64,000 bases of DNA from a candidate division CSSED10-310 bacterium. GTDB lineage: Bacteria; CSSED10-310. The notes beneath the pieces are model-generated. The model saw nothing but the letters and a program-made list of their open reading frames with translations, made no database searches and was not told where the DNA came from. The DNA lies in the NCBI GenBank assembly GCA_016931515.1, contig JAFGEQ010000009.1, positions 181,467 through 245,466 on the forward strand, given 5' to 3'. Below, piece after piece: positions 45,579-54,382 of the stretch. Both the position numbers and the translations under genes were made by a program. Numbering within the stretch: the first letter of the stretch is position 1; every line of letters begins with the position of its first letter.

Positions 45579-48379
45579 CCTGCGCTCTCGATGATCTGAC
45601 GGGTCATGTCAATTTTCCGTCCGATTCCCGGCATTCGATGGTACGTGTGATCGCTGACCACCTCCCGGACTCTCCGGGCGATGTCAAGTCCCGCAGCACG
45701 CTCCCCGCGCCGGATCAGGCAGTCCGCCTTATACAGTTCCAGTTCAGCCCGGTTGATCTCCCCGATTGTCCGTTCGTTCAACCGGTCAAACCGCTCGATC
45801 TCCATCAGGGCATCATCCGCCACCCGCTCGATCGTCTCATACATGCCAAGATCATAAAGGCAATTGCAGTATGTCTCGAGAATACCCAACTTGATGATCA
45901 GATGATCCCAGTTGGATGTATGATCGATGACACCACAATGCTCCACAGCCCCCTTCGACGCATCGAGTGCTTCGGTGAATCTCTCGAGTTTTCTCAGAAT
46001 AACCACTTTCTGATTGATCGCGTTCGCCAGGGCCGGTTCCGCGTGCTTCCGGCTCTCCTCCGTAATCTCGGACCCGCGATATGCGATCACACGGTCAATC
46101 TCACTCAACGCCTCCGCATATTGCCCGGTCTCATTCAGAGCGGATACCAGGTTGAAACGCAGTGTCATCTCCACCCAGGTTACATCATCGCGACGGGCCG
46201 AACGCTGCAGATGTTCAGCCAGGCGGCATCCGTGATGGATCGCCCGAATCGCATCATCAAACCGCTGCAGTTTGAGCAGGACGGCCACCAGGTTATTCGA
46301 CACCGCGAGTTGCTCCAGCATCAGTTCCGTTCTGCCGTGCACGTAAATGTGTTCATCCAGCAGAGCGATGAGCTGTTTCAATGTCATGAGGGAATTCGCG
46401 TAGTCGAGATTTCGGCTGTAGTAACCCGCTTTGGAAAGCATGGTCCGGGACAGCAGTCGCACGAATCGCATATCCTCACTGCTCCGCTCCATGGCGAAAT
46501 TGACCGCTTTCTCGAGATGCATCAGGGTATCGGGATGATTCAGCTTGTTCAGAAGATTGCCCATATTGGCATGAATCACTGCCAGGCAATAGATATCGTG
46601 GCTGTCTGCCCCGCTCCAATCGCGACTCATGGCTACCGCCCGTTCCATGTAGTCCCTGGCTTCGAGCGGGCGTCCCGAGTTGCTCAGCATCATCCCGATG
46701 GCCTGGAGACACATGGTTTTGCGATAACTGGCGTTCACGATATCCTCTATATCGTATTTTTCCATCAAATCCAGCGCTTTCAAATAACGGGCGAGCGCCC
46801 AATCGCTTTTCTGGAGTCCCATGTATAAATTTCCCCAAACCCTATGGTATCGTGCCACCAGAACCGGGTCCATTCCAGCCGGCATGGCGTCGTCACCGTT
46901 GTCGGGGTCGATATCCTGCCAGCGGCCCGAATCATCCGGGATTGCCATACCTGCAGCCGCGCCCAATCTGCCCAGAATCACCTGGGCATCATCGAATCGG
47001 CCGGTAACCCGGTACGCTTCTGAGATATTGACGGCTACCTTAATCATGAACTCCCGGCGTTTGAGATCGCTGATAATGCAGGCATCGCTTTCCAGGAGCC
47101 GTGCGGCTTTGTGCGATATAGCGATGGAGGTGTTGATGTCGTCAAGATCGAAATAGATCTGGGAGCAATCCATCAGCATCTGGATGTACAGGTTATCTAT
47201 TTCCGGGATTGCTATGTAGCCCCTCACCGCCTCCATCCAGTTCATTACCCGCTGAAATCCACGGGCTTCCGCCAGCATGCAGGCCCGGCGGGTATGACCC
47301 GTGACCGGTGGAATCCGAACCTGGGAGTCCGGGTTGGCATTGATCAACTCGCACACTTTCTGAAGATAATAATAAGGTGGTTCCCAATCCACACCGGAAT
47401 AGATTGTCCGTCGCCTGAATTCTGCTGGCTGGGTATTTTGCGGGCGGCCTATATCGAGTATTGCGCGCGGGTAATCCGTACCGGCAGCCAGCCGGTAAAT
47501 GTCCAGCAGTCGTTCCTGGAGATTGTTGCAGTTATCAGGCCGTTCCTCCGGATCCTCCTTCAAACATCGACCCAGCAGACCCCATAATTCTGTCAGACCG
47601 TTGGAATGAAACCGGCTGTGCGCGGACGGTGCCGGAGCGGTTTCATACCAGCAACCGGCGACACTGCCGTGCGCCCAGGGCGGTACGTCCTGCAGCAACA
47701 TCTCGATCACCACCAGTGCCCAGCTCCAGATATCCGTACGGTGATCGATTTCGAAACGGGCGGCCTGTTCCGGGGAGCAGTAAACGGGGGTCAACCCCTT
47801 GTAGGTTCTGCTGGAGTCCGTTGAAGCACTCTGTGAGTCCGAGCTGTCCGAGCAATCTGATACGGAGTAACAGGCGAGTCCGAAATCGGTGATTTTTGCG
47901 CACCCATCGGATGACATCAGGATATTGGCGGATTTGATATCCTGATGAATGAGACCCCGGTTATGGGCAATCCGCAATCCTTCAACGATCTGTATGGCAA
48001 TGTCCAGCAGATCAACCAATCCTTTGATTTTACCAAGCCGGATCCAATCCTTGATTGTGCCGCCGTCGATGTATTCCGAAAAAATCACCGGCGTTTGTTC
48101 GATGGACCGGAAAAAGCGGCAGGTCACGATATTGGGATGGGGAGGAATATCCGACCACGCCTGCAGTTCACTCAACAGTGTTTCGGTATTTTTTTTCATC
48201 TTCCCCTTCTGATATCGAAGGGTTTTGACGGCAAATAGTGTTCCGGGCCGATTTTCGGCTTCAACCAGGTACACTTTTCCGAACCCGCCTGTCCCGAGAA
48301 TCTCGCGTACAATATAATTTTCGAGAATTATTTGACCGGGCTTCCAATCCAGACTGTCAAAATGCGATGACCCGCTCAT
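45575..48379 (-). CDS. Ser/Thr protein kinase with C-terminal TPR repeats
   Basis: About 934 residues. The Hanks-type kinase domain has the Gly loop GTGGFGKVY (29-37), Lys 52 in AVKTL, HQDIKSANIL (145-154; Gln replaces the usual Arg of HRD), DFG (165-167) and SPEQA. The activation loop carries a Ser/Asp-rich insert (about 172-190, SVSDCSDSSDSQSASTDSS). The remaining 600 residues are helical repeats of TPR type. No membrane segment is seen, so it is cytoplasmic. ATG 48379 is preceded by GAGAGGA; a GTG three codons upstream and an earlier ATG at 48451 are possible. It is coupled to the phosphopantetheinyl transferase gene. Confidence 0.88.
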   Translation of the reverse strand: MSGSSHFDSLDWKPGQIILENYIVREILGTGGFGKVYLVEAENRPGTLFAVKTLRYQKGKMKKNTETLLSELQAWSDIPPHPNIVTCRFFRSIEQTPVIFSEYIDGGTIKDWIRLGKIKGLVDLLDIAIQIVEGLRIAHNRGLIHQDIKSANILMSSDGCAKITDFGLACYSVSDCSDSSDSQSASTDSSRTYKGLTPVYCSPEQAARFEIDHRTDIWSWALVVIEMLLQDVPPWAHGSVAGCWYETAPAPSAHSRFHSNGLTELWGLLGRCLKEDPEERPDNCNNLQERLLDIYRLAAGTDYPRAILDIGRPQNTQPAEFRRRTIYSGVDWEPPYYYLQKVCELINANPDSQVRIPPVTGHTRRACMLAEARGFQRVMNWMEAVRGYIAIPEIDNLYIQMLMDCSQIYFDLDDINTSIAISHKAARLLESDACIISDLKRREFMIKVAVNISEAYRVTGRFDDAQVILGRLGAAAGMAIPDDSGRWQDIDPDNGDDAMPAGMDPVLVARYHRVWGNLYMGLQKSDWALARYLKALDLMEKYDIEDIVNASYRKTMCLQAIGMMLSNSGRPLEARDYMERAVAMSRDWSGADSHDIYCLAVIHANMGNLLNKLNHPDTLMHLEKAVNFAMERSSEDMRFVRLLSRTMLSKAGYYSRNLDYANSLMTLKQLIALLDEHIYVHGRTELMLEQLAVSNNLVAVLLKLQRFDDAIRAIHHGCRLAEHLQRSARRDDVTWVEMTLRFNLVSALNETGQYAEALSEIDRVIAYRGSEITEESRKHAEPALANAINQKVVILRKLERFTEALDASKGAVEHCGVIDHTSNWDHLIIKLGILETYCNCLYDLGMYETIERVADDALMEIERFDRLNERTIGEINRAELELYKADCLIRRGERAAGLDIARRVREVVSDHTYHRMPGIGRKIDMTRQIIESAG

Positions 48380-48578
48380 GGTTGGCACATATCCTCTCAG
48401 AGGTGTTGACTCAACGAATAGAATCGTATGCCAAGGACGGAGGGGAGTCAAAGGGTATTCCTGAGCCGTTGGTGTGAAAACTGATACAATTCGCCTTGAC
48501 CTGTCGGCGTCATGGATTTAGGATTCTCAAGTCGATCGCTGTTCGAACGCATTTTCAGGCTCCAGGAGATATAATCAT

Positions 48579-50297
48579 ATGAGATTATCGCAGTTATTCA
48601 GTTCAACCTACCGGGAAGATCCGGCTGAAGCCCAGACTATCAGCCATAAACTCTTGTTAAAAGCCGGTATGATCCGGCCGTTGGGCACCGGCATTTACAC
48701 GTATTTGCCGCTGGCTCTCCGGTCACTCCATAAGGTGATGGCGATCATCCGGGAGGAAATGGACCGGATCGGGGGGCAGGAAATCCTGATGCCGGTAATG
48801 AATCCGGCGGAACTTTGGATGGAGACGGGTCGATACGAGAGCATCGGCAGCGAGTTGGTCCGGTTCCATGACAGGGCTCACCGGCCCATGGTGCTGGCCA
48901 TGACGCATGAAGAAGTCGTGACGGATCTGGCGAGGCGGGAGATAAAAAGCCATCGGCAGCTACCATTCATGACATACCAGATTCAGACAAAAATCCGGGA
49001 TGAGCCGCGATCCCGGGGTGGATTGTTACGGGTGCGCGAATTTCATATGAAGGATGCGTATTCGTTTCATGCCGACTACGCGGATCTCGATCGCTATTAT
49101 CCGAGAGTTTACGATGCATACATGCGGATTTTTGAACGCTGCGGTTTGAAGCCGCTCGCTGTTGAGGCCGATACCGGAATGATGGGAGGTTCAGGATCTC
49201 ACGAATTCATGTGCCTGGTTGAATCCGGTGAAGACACGGTCGTTTGGTGTGACAAGTGCGGGTATGCCGCAAATGCTGAGAACGCGACAAGCCGGGAACC
49301 GCTATTCCAGATGGATCCTCAGGAACTCGATCCTGAGGAGGTGGCGACGCCTGACAGGGAATCGATCCAGGATGTGGCGGAATTTCTGGGTGTACCGACA
49401 TCCAGGACCATGAAAGCCGTTTTTTACAATGCAGGCGGCAATCTCGTCTTCGTAGTGATCCGTGGCGATATCGAAGTCAACGAAATCAAGCTCGGTAACT
49501 ATCTCCGAACAACCGAACTGACCCTTGCCGGACCGGATTTACTTGAAAAGCACGGCATTGTCGCGGGATATGCGTCCCCGATGAATCTTCCAGAATCCGT
49601 TCGAATTGTCGCGGATCGAAGCGTCGGATGGGGCAACAATTTTATTGCGGGCGCGAATAAACCCGGCTTTCACATTAAAAACTTCAACCTGTCATGTAAT
49701 CCCCGAATCACCGACGTCGTCGATATCGGAACGGTCCGGAGCGGCGATCTGTGCCCCCGGTGCGAAAACGGAATACTGACGCTGGGACGCGGCATTGAGC
49801 TGGGCCATATTTTTAAACTCGGAACCAAATACACAGATGCCATGAACGTAGACTATCTCGATGATGACGGCCAGAGAAACCGGGTTATCATGGGTTGCTA
49901 CGGAATCGGTGTCGGCCGCCTGCTGAGTGCCGTGATCGAAGTGCATCACGATGAAAACGGGATTATCTGGCCCCGATCCGTTGCACCCTACGATCTCCAT
50001 CTGATTTCTCTCGATGCGGGTTCTGAGGATCTCAGAGCGGAAACGGAAAAACTGTACGGTGAACTCCAGGCGGCGGGGCTGGCTGTGCTGTTCGATGATC
50101 GCGATGAATCTCCGGGGGTCAAATTCAACGATGCCGACTTGTACGGCCTGCCACTCCGCGTCACACTATCCAAGAGGAGTCTGAAAAAGGGCGGTGTCGA
50201 GTTGAAACTCCGTGCATCGAAGGATATTGAGATCGCACCGCTGAACCAGGCGGTCGGATTTGTCCGGGCGATCCTGGACGCCACAAACCTGGTTTGA
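48579..50297 (+). CDS. proS: Proline-tRNA ligase
   Basis: 572 residues, a bacterial-type class II synthetase. Motif 1 surrounds GGQEILMPVMNPAELW; motif 2 is QTKIRDEPRSRGGLLRVREFHMKDAYSFH; motif 3 is MGCYGIGVGRLLSAVIE. The editing (INS) domain lies between motifs 2 and 3 (AEFLGVPTSRTMKAVFY). A C-terminal anticodon-binding domain follows. SD GGAGAT precedes the ATG. It is divergent from the kinase gene. Confidence 0.96.
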   Translation: MRLSQLFSSTYREDPAEAQTISHKLLLKAGMIRPLGTGIYTYLPLALRSLHKVMAIIREEMDRIGGQEILMPVMNPAELWMETGRYESIGSELVRFHDRAHRPMVLAMTHEEVVTDLARREIKSHRQLPFMTYQIQTKIRDEPRSRGGLLRVREFHMKDAYSFHADYADLDRYYPRVYDAYMRIFERCGLKPLAVEADTGMMGGSGSHEFMCLVESGEDTVVWCDKCGYAANAENATSREPLFQMDPQELDPEEVATPDRESIQDVAEFLGVPTSRTMKAVFYNAGGNLVFVVIRGDIEVNEIKLGNYLRTTELTLAGPDLLEKHGIVAGYASPMNLPESVRIVADRSVGWGNNFIAGANKPGFHIKNFNLSCNPRITDVVDIGTVRSGDLCPRCENGILTLGRGIELGHIFKLGTKYTDAMNVDYLDDDGQRNRVIMGCYGIGVGRLLSAVIEVHHDENGIIWPRSVAPYDLHLISLDAGSEDLRAETEKLYGELQAAGLAVLFDDRDESPGVKFNDADLYGLPLRVTLSKRSLKKGGVELKLRASKDIEIAPLNQAVGFVRAILDATNLV

Positions 50298-50357
50298 ACC
50301 AAAGGGGGAAACCGGGAGCGAGATTCGGCTGTCAGGGGGGATCCGTTCCGCCGAAAG

Positions 50358-51788
50358 TCAGTGTTTTTTCATGAATCGTGCCGGTGACAGCAGATCGGTT
50401 CCTTCGATAATGTGCGTTTTCAATTCGTACCATGTACGGATACCCAGAAGTCGTCGACGGACATAACCGAATCGAAAATAAAACCGTTTGGATGCCTGGT
50501 TTCTATATTCCTGCACCTGCTGGGCGGTCATGAATTCGTTGCCCATGACGGCATAGCTGCCGGATTGATCCATCTGCCCGATTTCGGACGATATCCAGCC
50601 GGCGTCCAGAGCCCGTTTTCGCAATCCGGTTCCCGGGCGCGGGGCCGGCACGTTGAATGAAGCGAAATCGAGTCCCAACTCAACCGCGAAATCACCGATC
50701 CCTGCGGCCTGTTTCTCGGTCATGCCGGGCAGGCCGACGATGAATGTGCCCACTGTCCGGATACCCAGTGTTCTGCACGATTCGATCGCCCGACGAACCG
50801 TATCGATCGTCATATCCTTGCAAACCGTCTCAAGACTCTCATCACCACCGGCCTCGACTCCGAATACCACGGTATGACACCCCGCCCGTTTCATCAGTGT
50901 CAGGAACTCCCTGTCCACAGTATCCGCACGCGTGAAGCATATGAATCCCATTCTGTATTTCCGATCGATCATCGCTTCCAGAAGCCGCGTTGTACGCCGG
51001 CGATCCGCACCGAATGTCTGATCATCAAAGTAAATATCCTGAAATCCCAACGTGCGGATAAAATCCAACTCCCGAAGCACATTTTCAACCGTCCGTTTCT
51101 TGAAACCCAGCCGGTTGATGGCACAGAACTCACATTTATAGGGACACCCAAAATCGGTCAGCACGGTGGCAAAAGGAAAGCGGCGGACAAATGGGTAGCG
51201 ATAACGGTCATTCGGAAAGAGGTCGTGCCGTGGAACAGCCAGCTCGAATTCCTCGCCGTGCGACACATCAAGGCCCCGTCCTATAACCGCATCCTCACTG
51301 CGATACACGATGTTCCGGATCGGCGGGCCGAAAGCCAGCCTGCCCGGGGCTTCAATTCGTTCAATCAGATCCAGGACAGCGGTATCGGTAAAATCCAAAA
51401 TCGCGGCATCGATGTCCGGGAAAACCGCCATCGTGCCTGCCGGATCGTCCAGAAAAAGCTCCCCGGATGCGATCGCGACGAACGGTACCATCCGTTTCAG
51501 CTCGGACAGATACTGCATATCCTCCCTGTAGGACACAACACCTGTCAGGAAAATCACGGCATCGGGTTGAAACGACCTGACAGCGCCGGCGACTGTAAAA
51601 TGCGTCCAGCCTTCCAGCATACCGTCGAGTACCCGGATCTCGTGGTGCTCGGCGAGAGTGCCCGAGAGCATAACCAGGTCGACAGGATGATACAAATACC
51701 GTGCTTTGGATACTTTGGAGCAATAATAATCACGAATGTAGATCTGAGATCCCGGAAGATTCAACAGCATGATGCGGCGTTTTCTCAT
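50358..51788 (-). CDS. B12-binding-domain radical SAM protein
   Basis: 476 residues. The N-terminal domain (MRKRRIMLLNLPGSQIYIRD, VLDGMLEGWTHF) is cobalamin-binding-like but more divergent than in the other four. The radical SAM core has CPYKCEFC (about 215, 219, 222), DIYFDDQTFGADRRRTTRL and FIVGLPGMTEKQAAG. The tail ends FYFRFGYVRRRLLG. It lies two bases downstream of the GT87-like gene and is probably co-transcribed with it and the methyltransferase. Substrate unknown. Confidence 0.87.
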   Translation of the reverse strand: MRKRRIMLLNLPGSQIYIRDYYCSKVSKARYLYHPVDLVMLSGTLAEHHEIRVLDGMLEGWTHFTVAGAVRSFQPDAVIFLTGVVSYREDMQYLSELKRMVPFVAIASGELFLDDPAGTMAVFPDIDAAILDFTDTAVLDLIERIEAPGRLAFGPPIRNIVYRSEDAVIGRGLDVSHGEEFELAVPRHDLFPNDRYRYPFVRRFPFATVLTDFGCPYKCEFCAINRLGFKKRTVENVLRELDFIRTLGFQDIYFDDQTFGADRRRTTRLLEAMIDRKYRMGFICFTRADTVDREFLTLMKRAGCHTVVFGVEAGGDESLETVCKDMTIDTVRRAIESCRTLGIRTVGTFIVGLPGMTEKQAAGIGDFAVELGLDFASFNVPAPRPGTGLRKRALDAGWISSEIGQMDQSGSYAVMGNEFMTAQQVQEYRNQASKRFYFRFGYVRRRLLGIRTWYELKTHIIEGTDLLSPARFMKKH

Positions 51789-51789
51789 G

Positions 51790-53175
51790 TTACTCCCCGC
51801 CTGTAGCGCGCTGGTATCGGCACACCAGTTGATCGGCGAACAGAAGCAGTACCGGCAGGGCTGCTCCGCCCAGATAAAGGATGTCGCGGATCCAGTTCCA
51901 GTGATTATTGAACAGGTAGAAGGATGACGGGATAGTTGCCAGGAGCCATATGAAGACGTAGCGGATGCGGCCGGAATACAACCACGACAGGATCATTGCC
52001 GGAAGAAGCAGTACGAGGTGGTGCTGCCAGACATGCGTATAGGCTAGAAAATAGATACAGACCCAAATTGTCAGCAATCGAACGGAGTGAGTGTCACGGC
52101 GACGGAATGTCATGTAGAGACCGATCAGAATCAACAAGCCGGCGATTACATGGGTGGCGGTTCCGGACAGGTGGAATCGGTAGAGAAATGACTGAAAACT
52201 ATAATTTCCAAGAGTCAGCACCATCTCCTGACCCGACATCCAGCCCAGGAACACCCGGGCGTCACCGGGGTGGTGCCGGAAATACATCCACGCCGAACCC
52301 ACTGATACTGCAAGTCCTGTCATCAGGATTCCAAAATACCGTTTCCGGATCAGCAGCGGTACATAGAGAAGGGAAATCGGTTTGGTTATCAGCGAGGCGG
52401 TCCACCACAGACCGGTGTGCAGACTGCCGGTCCGGTCGTCGAGGCAGGTGCCCAGGATAAATGTCGCCGCCATGATTATGAAGGTTGTCTGACCCATGTA
52501 CAATTCCAGGTACCATGGCAGGAATCCGAGCCACATCGCTGCAGCAACCCGAAAACGCAAAGTTTTTACAGCAGCCCATTTTCGGGACAGGATCACGCAG
52601 TACAGCAGGATGATTTCATGCAGTATGATCCACGCGAGATATGCCGTCCAGGGTTTCATGTGACTCAGGGCGACACCGACCGTGTAGGCAAAGCCGGGCG
52701 GGTAGCGATTCGGGGGATGAAAGGGTGTTGAGTCATCCAGCAGCTTCCTGACGGTAGGATCCATATCGGCGGGATAATTTTCGTAGATACTTGTTCCCTG
52801 CCGGACATCGAATCCCGATCGCATCAGCTGGAAGAAATCGCCTCCGGGATCTGTATTGTTCGCATCCCTGACCAGGAAATCCAAACCAAAGTTATCTGTC
52901 TGACGAAGCGGGACGGCAATCAGTTCCCTGGATCGGATATGTGCTTGTTTGAGTTCCACCCACTTTTTTTCCAGACCTGTGGGTGGTGATTCCCGGAACC
53001 AGGGTAATGCATTGCCAGGTTTCCAGTGGTCCGGTATCTCAGCACCGGTTTTCTGGGGTAACCAGGTGGGTGGAAAGCCCGGTTGCCACTGAAAATGGGC
53101 GGCCAGGTTCCACAACATGACCCCATGAAAAACAATTGCAATCGCCAGAAAAATGTTTACAGATAACGTTTTCAT
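51790..53175 (-). CDS. GT87/DUF2029-like polytopic glycosyltransferase
   Basis: 461 residues with about ten membrane segments. GGDFFQLMRSGFDVRQGTSIYEN, NRYPPGFAYTVGVAL, LYMGQTTFIIMAATF and WWTASLITKPISLLYVPLL follow the pattern of GT87 polyprenyl-phosphate mannosyltransferase-like proteins. It probably adds a sugar outside the membrane. Start and stop are coupled: its start overlaps the methyltransferase stop by four bases, and the radical SAM gene begins two bases on. Confidence 0.75.
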   Translation of the reverse strand: MKTLSVNIFLAIAIVFHGVMLWNLAAHFQWQPGFPPTWLPQKTGAEIPDHWKPGNALPWFRESPPTGLEKKWVELKQAHIRSRELIAVPLRQTDNFGLDFLVRDANNTDPGGDFFQLMRSGFDVRQGTSIYENYPADMDPTVRKLLDDSTPFHPPNRYPPGFAYTVGVALSHMKPWTAYLAWIILHEIILLYCVILSRKWAAVKTLRFRVAAAMWLGFLPWYLELYMGQTTFIIMAATFILGTCLDDRTGSLHTGLWWTASLITKPISLLYVPLLIRKRYFGILMTGLAVSVGSAWMYFRHHPGDARVFLGWMSGQEMVLTLGNYSFQSFLYRFHLSGTATHVIAGLLILIGLYMTFRRRDTHSVRLLTIWVCIYFLAYTHVWQHHLVLLLPAMILSWLYSGRIRYVFIWLLATIPSSFYLFNNHWNWIRDILYLGGAALPVLLLFADQLVCRYQRATGGE

Positions 53176-53990
53176 GGTGACGTATTGTGCGCGTTTTCAT
53201 GTTTTGTTTCAACCCGCTTACCGGAATCGGGAGATTTCTCCGGACGGGCAATACAGACGAGAGACGTTCCGAACGGAAGTCCAAAACGATTGCAGAATCT
53301 CGCTTCTTTCCTGAACCACCCCGCCATCAGACCATTCCATGGTTCGGGCAGCATGACGATATCGCTCTTCATGATCCGGGGCGGCTGGATCAACTTGTCT
53401 TTCAATGATTTGAGAACGAGAATCGGGAAGAGTGCCGCGTATAAATAACTGGTAAATACCGGTCTGAATCCAGCGGATTGAAGCAAATTGACGAGAAGGG
53501 AACGGGAATATCGGCGTTTATGACCCAATTGAGTCTCTCTCCAGCTGCTCAATCGGGAAAAAGCCGGTACGGTCACCATCAGCAGACCGTCGTCCCGAAT
53601 TACCCGGGCTGTCTCCCGAACCGCTTCTGCGTCATTCTCAATATGCTCCAGGCAGTCGAACATGGCAACCAGATCAAACACACTGTCCTGAAAAGGAATG
53701 GCACCGGCTCCCCCCCGCACCAGAGACGCTTTGTTACGCATTGCGGCGAAGTGCAGCGCGTTATCGCTGGGTTCCAACCCGGTCACCCGGCCTCTCTCCG
53801 CCAGAAAACCAAACATTGTACCCGTACCGCAACCCAGGTCGAGTATCCGCGATTGATGGCTCGAATCCTCGCCGACCGGCGGTATCCGGGCAAATCGCCT
53901 GAACAGCAGCCCCAGTATCTCTTCTTTCGCCTGGTACCACCAGTAATCTCTTCCGGTCAGGTGCATCTGTTGAAACGATTCGGCATTCAT
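53172..53990 (-). CDS. Class I SAM-dependent methyltransferase
   Basis: 272 residues. SAM-binding motif I is ILDLGCGTGTMFGFLA, motif II VTGLEPSDNAL, then FDLVAMFDCLEHI and LLMVTVPAFSRL. A hydrophobic stretch (YLYAALFPILVLKSLK) could associate with the membrane, as in methyltransferases near glycosyltransferase loci. I chose the start at 53990 (MNAESFQQMH). The frame is open to 54113, but that part would include the terminator hairpin. First gene of a three-gene operon with the GT87-like and radical SAM genes. Confidence 0.82.
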   Translation of the reverse strand: MNAESFQQMHLTGRDYWWYQAKEEILGLLFRRFARIPPVGEDSSHQSRILDLGCGTGTMFGFLAERGRVTGLEPSDNALHFAAMRNKASLVRGGAGAIPFQDSVFDLVAMFDCLEHIENDAEAVRETARVIRDDGLLMVTVPAFSRLSSWRETQLGHKRRYSRSLLVNLLQSAGFRPVFTSYLYAALFPILVLKSLKDKLIQPPRIMKSDIVMLPEPWNGLMAGWFRKEARFCNRFGLPFGTSLVCIARPEKSPDSGKRVETKHENAHNTSP

Positions 53991-54011
53991 GGCCGGGATT
54001 GTAACAAACCG

Positions 54012-54137
54012 TTCTCCTGGGAGCCAACCCAATTTGCAGGTTAGCTCCCGGCCAATAAAAAACCCCGGCGAGGGAGCCGGGGTATACCTGAGGAGAGGGA
54101 GGAGGAATTTCAAAAGTGGTGGTCTTTTACTACCACC
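54012..54137 (-). promoter_or_regulatory. Structured leader with intrinsic terminator upstream of the methyltransferase operon
   Basis: In transcription order on the minus strand there is a 6-bp hairpin (54118-54137), a terminator (54083-54055), and an 11-bp hairpin with one G-U pair (54051-54019) ending beside the SD-like AGGAGA. No gene lies upstream on this strand, so the terminator belongs to a leader or a short RNA. The loop TCCC of the terminator can also pair with GGGAG of the third hairpin. An attenuator is inferred. Confidence 0.4.
54055..54083 (-). terminator. Rho-independent terminator without an upstream gene
   Basis: ACCCCGGC (54062-54069), loop of six, GCCGGGGT (54076-54083). 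On the minus strand the stem is followed by TTTTTTATT. It lies 65 bases before the methyltransferase start. Confidence 0.75.
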
Positions 54138-54382
54138 TTCACTATATATGACGCCCAGCCGGAAAAAAAAGTTTCAATATTTTTTAATGATCGCGTTGGA
54201 TTACAGGAAAGTTACTTTCGTAATTTTCCATGGAGCTTTCGATATCATAATCATCTTGATGCTTGAATCCATAAGGCCGCCACTGTATGCTCCCTTGCTG
54301 TTCCCTCAGTATCCTTACGGTTTGAGTGAAACTGATGGGCCTTGTTTAAAAAGACAATTTCGAATGCTTGGGGAATGGCTGA

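Noticed and set aside
45455-46828. 457-codon plus-strand open frame
   Set aside because: Lies wholly antisense to the kinase-TPR gene and the start of the phosphopantetheinyl transferase gene, whose families are clear. No SD or recognised family.
50874-51806. 310-codon plus-strand open frame
   Set aside because: Antisense to the radical SAM gene at 50358.
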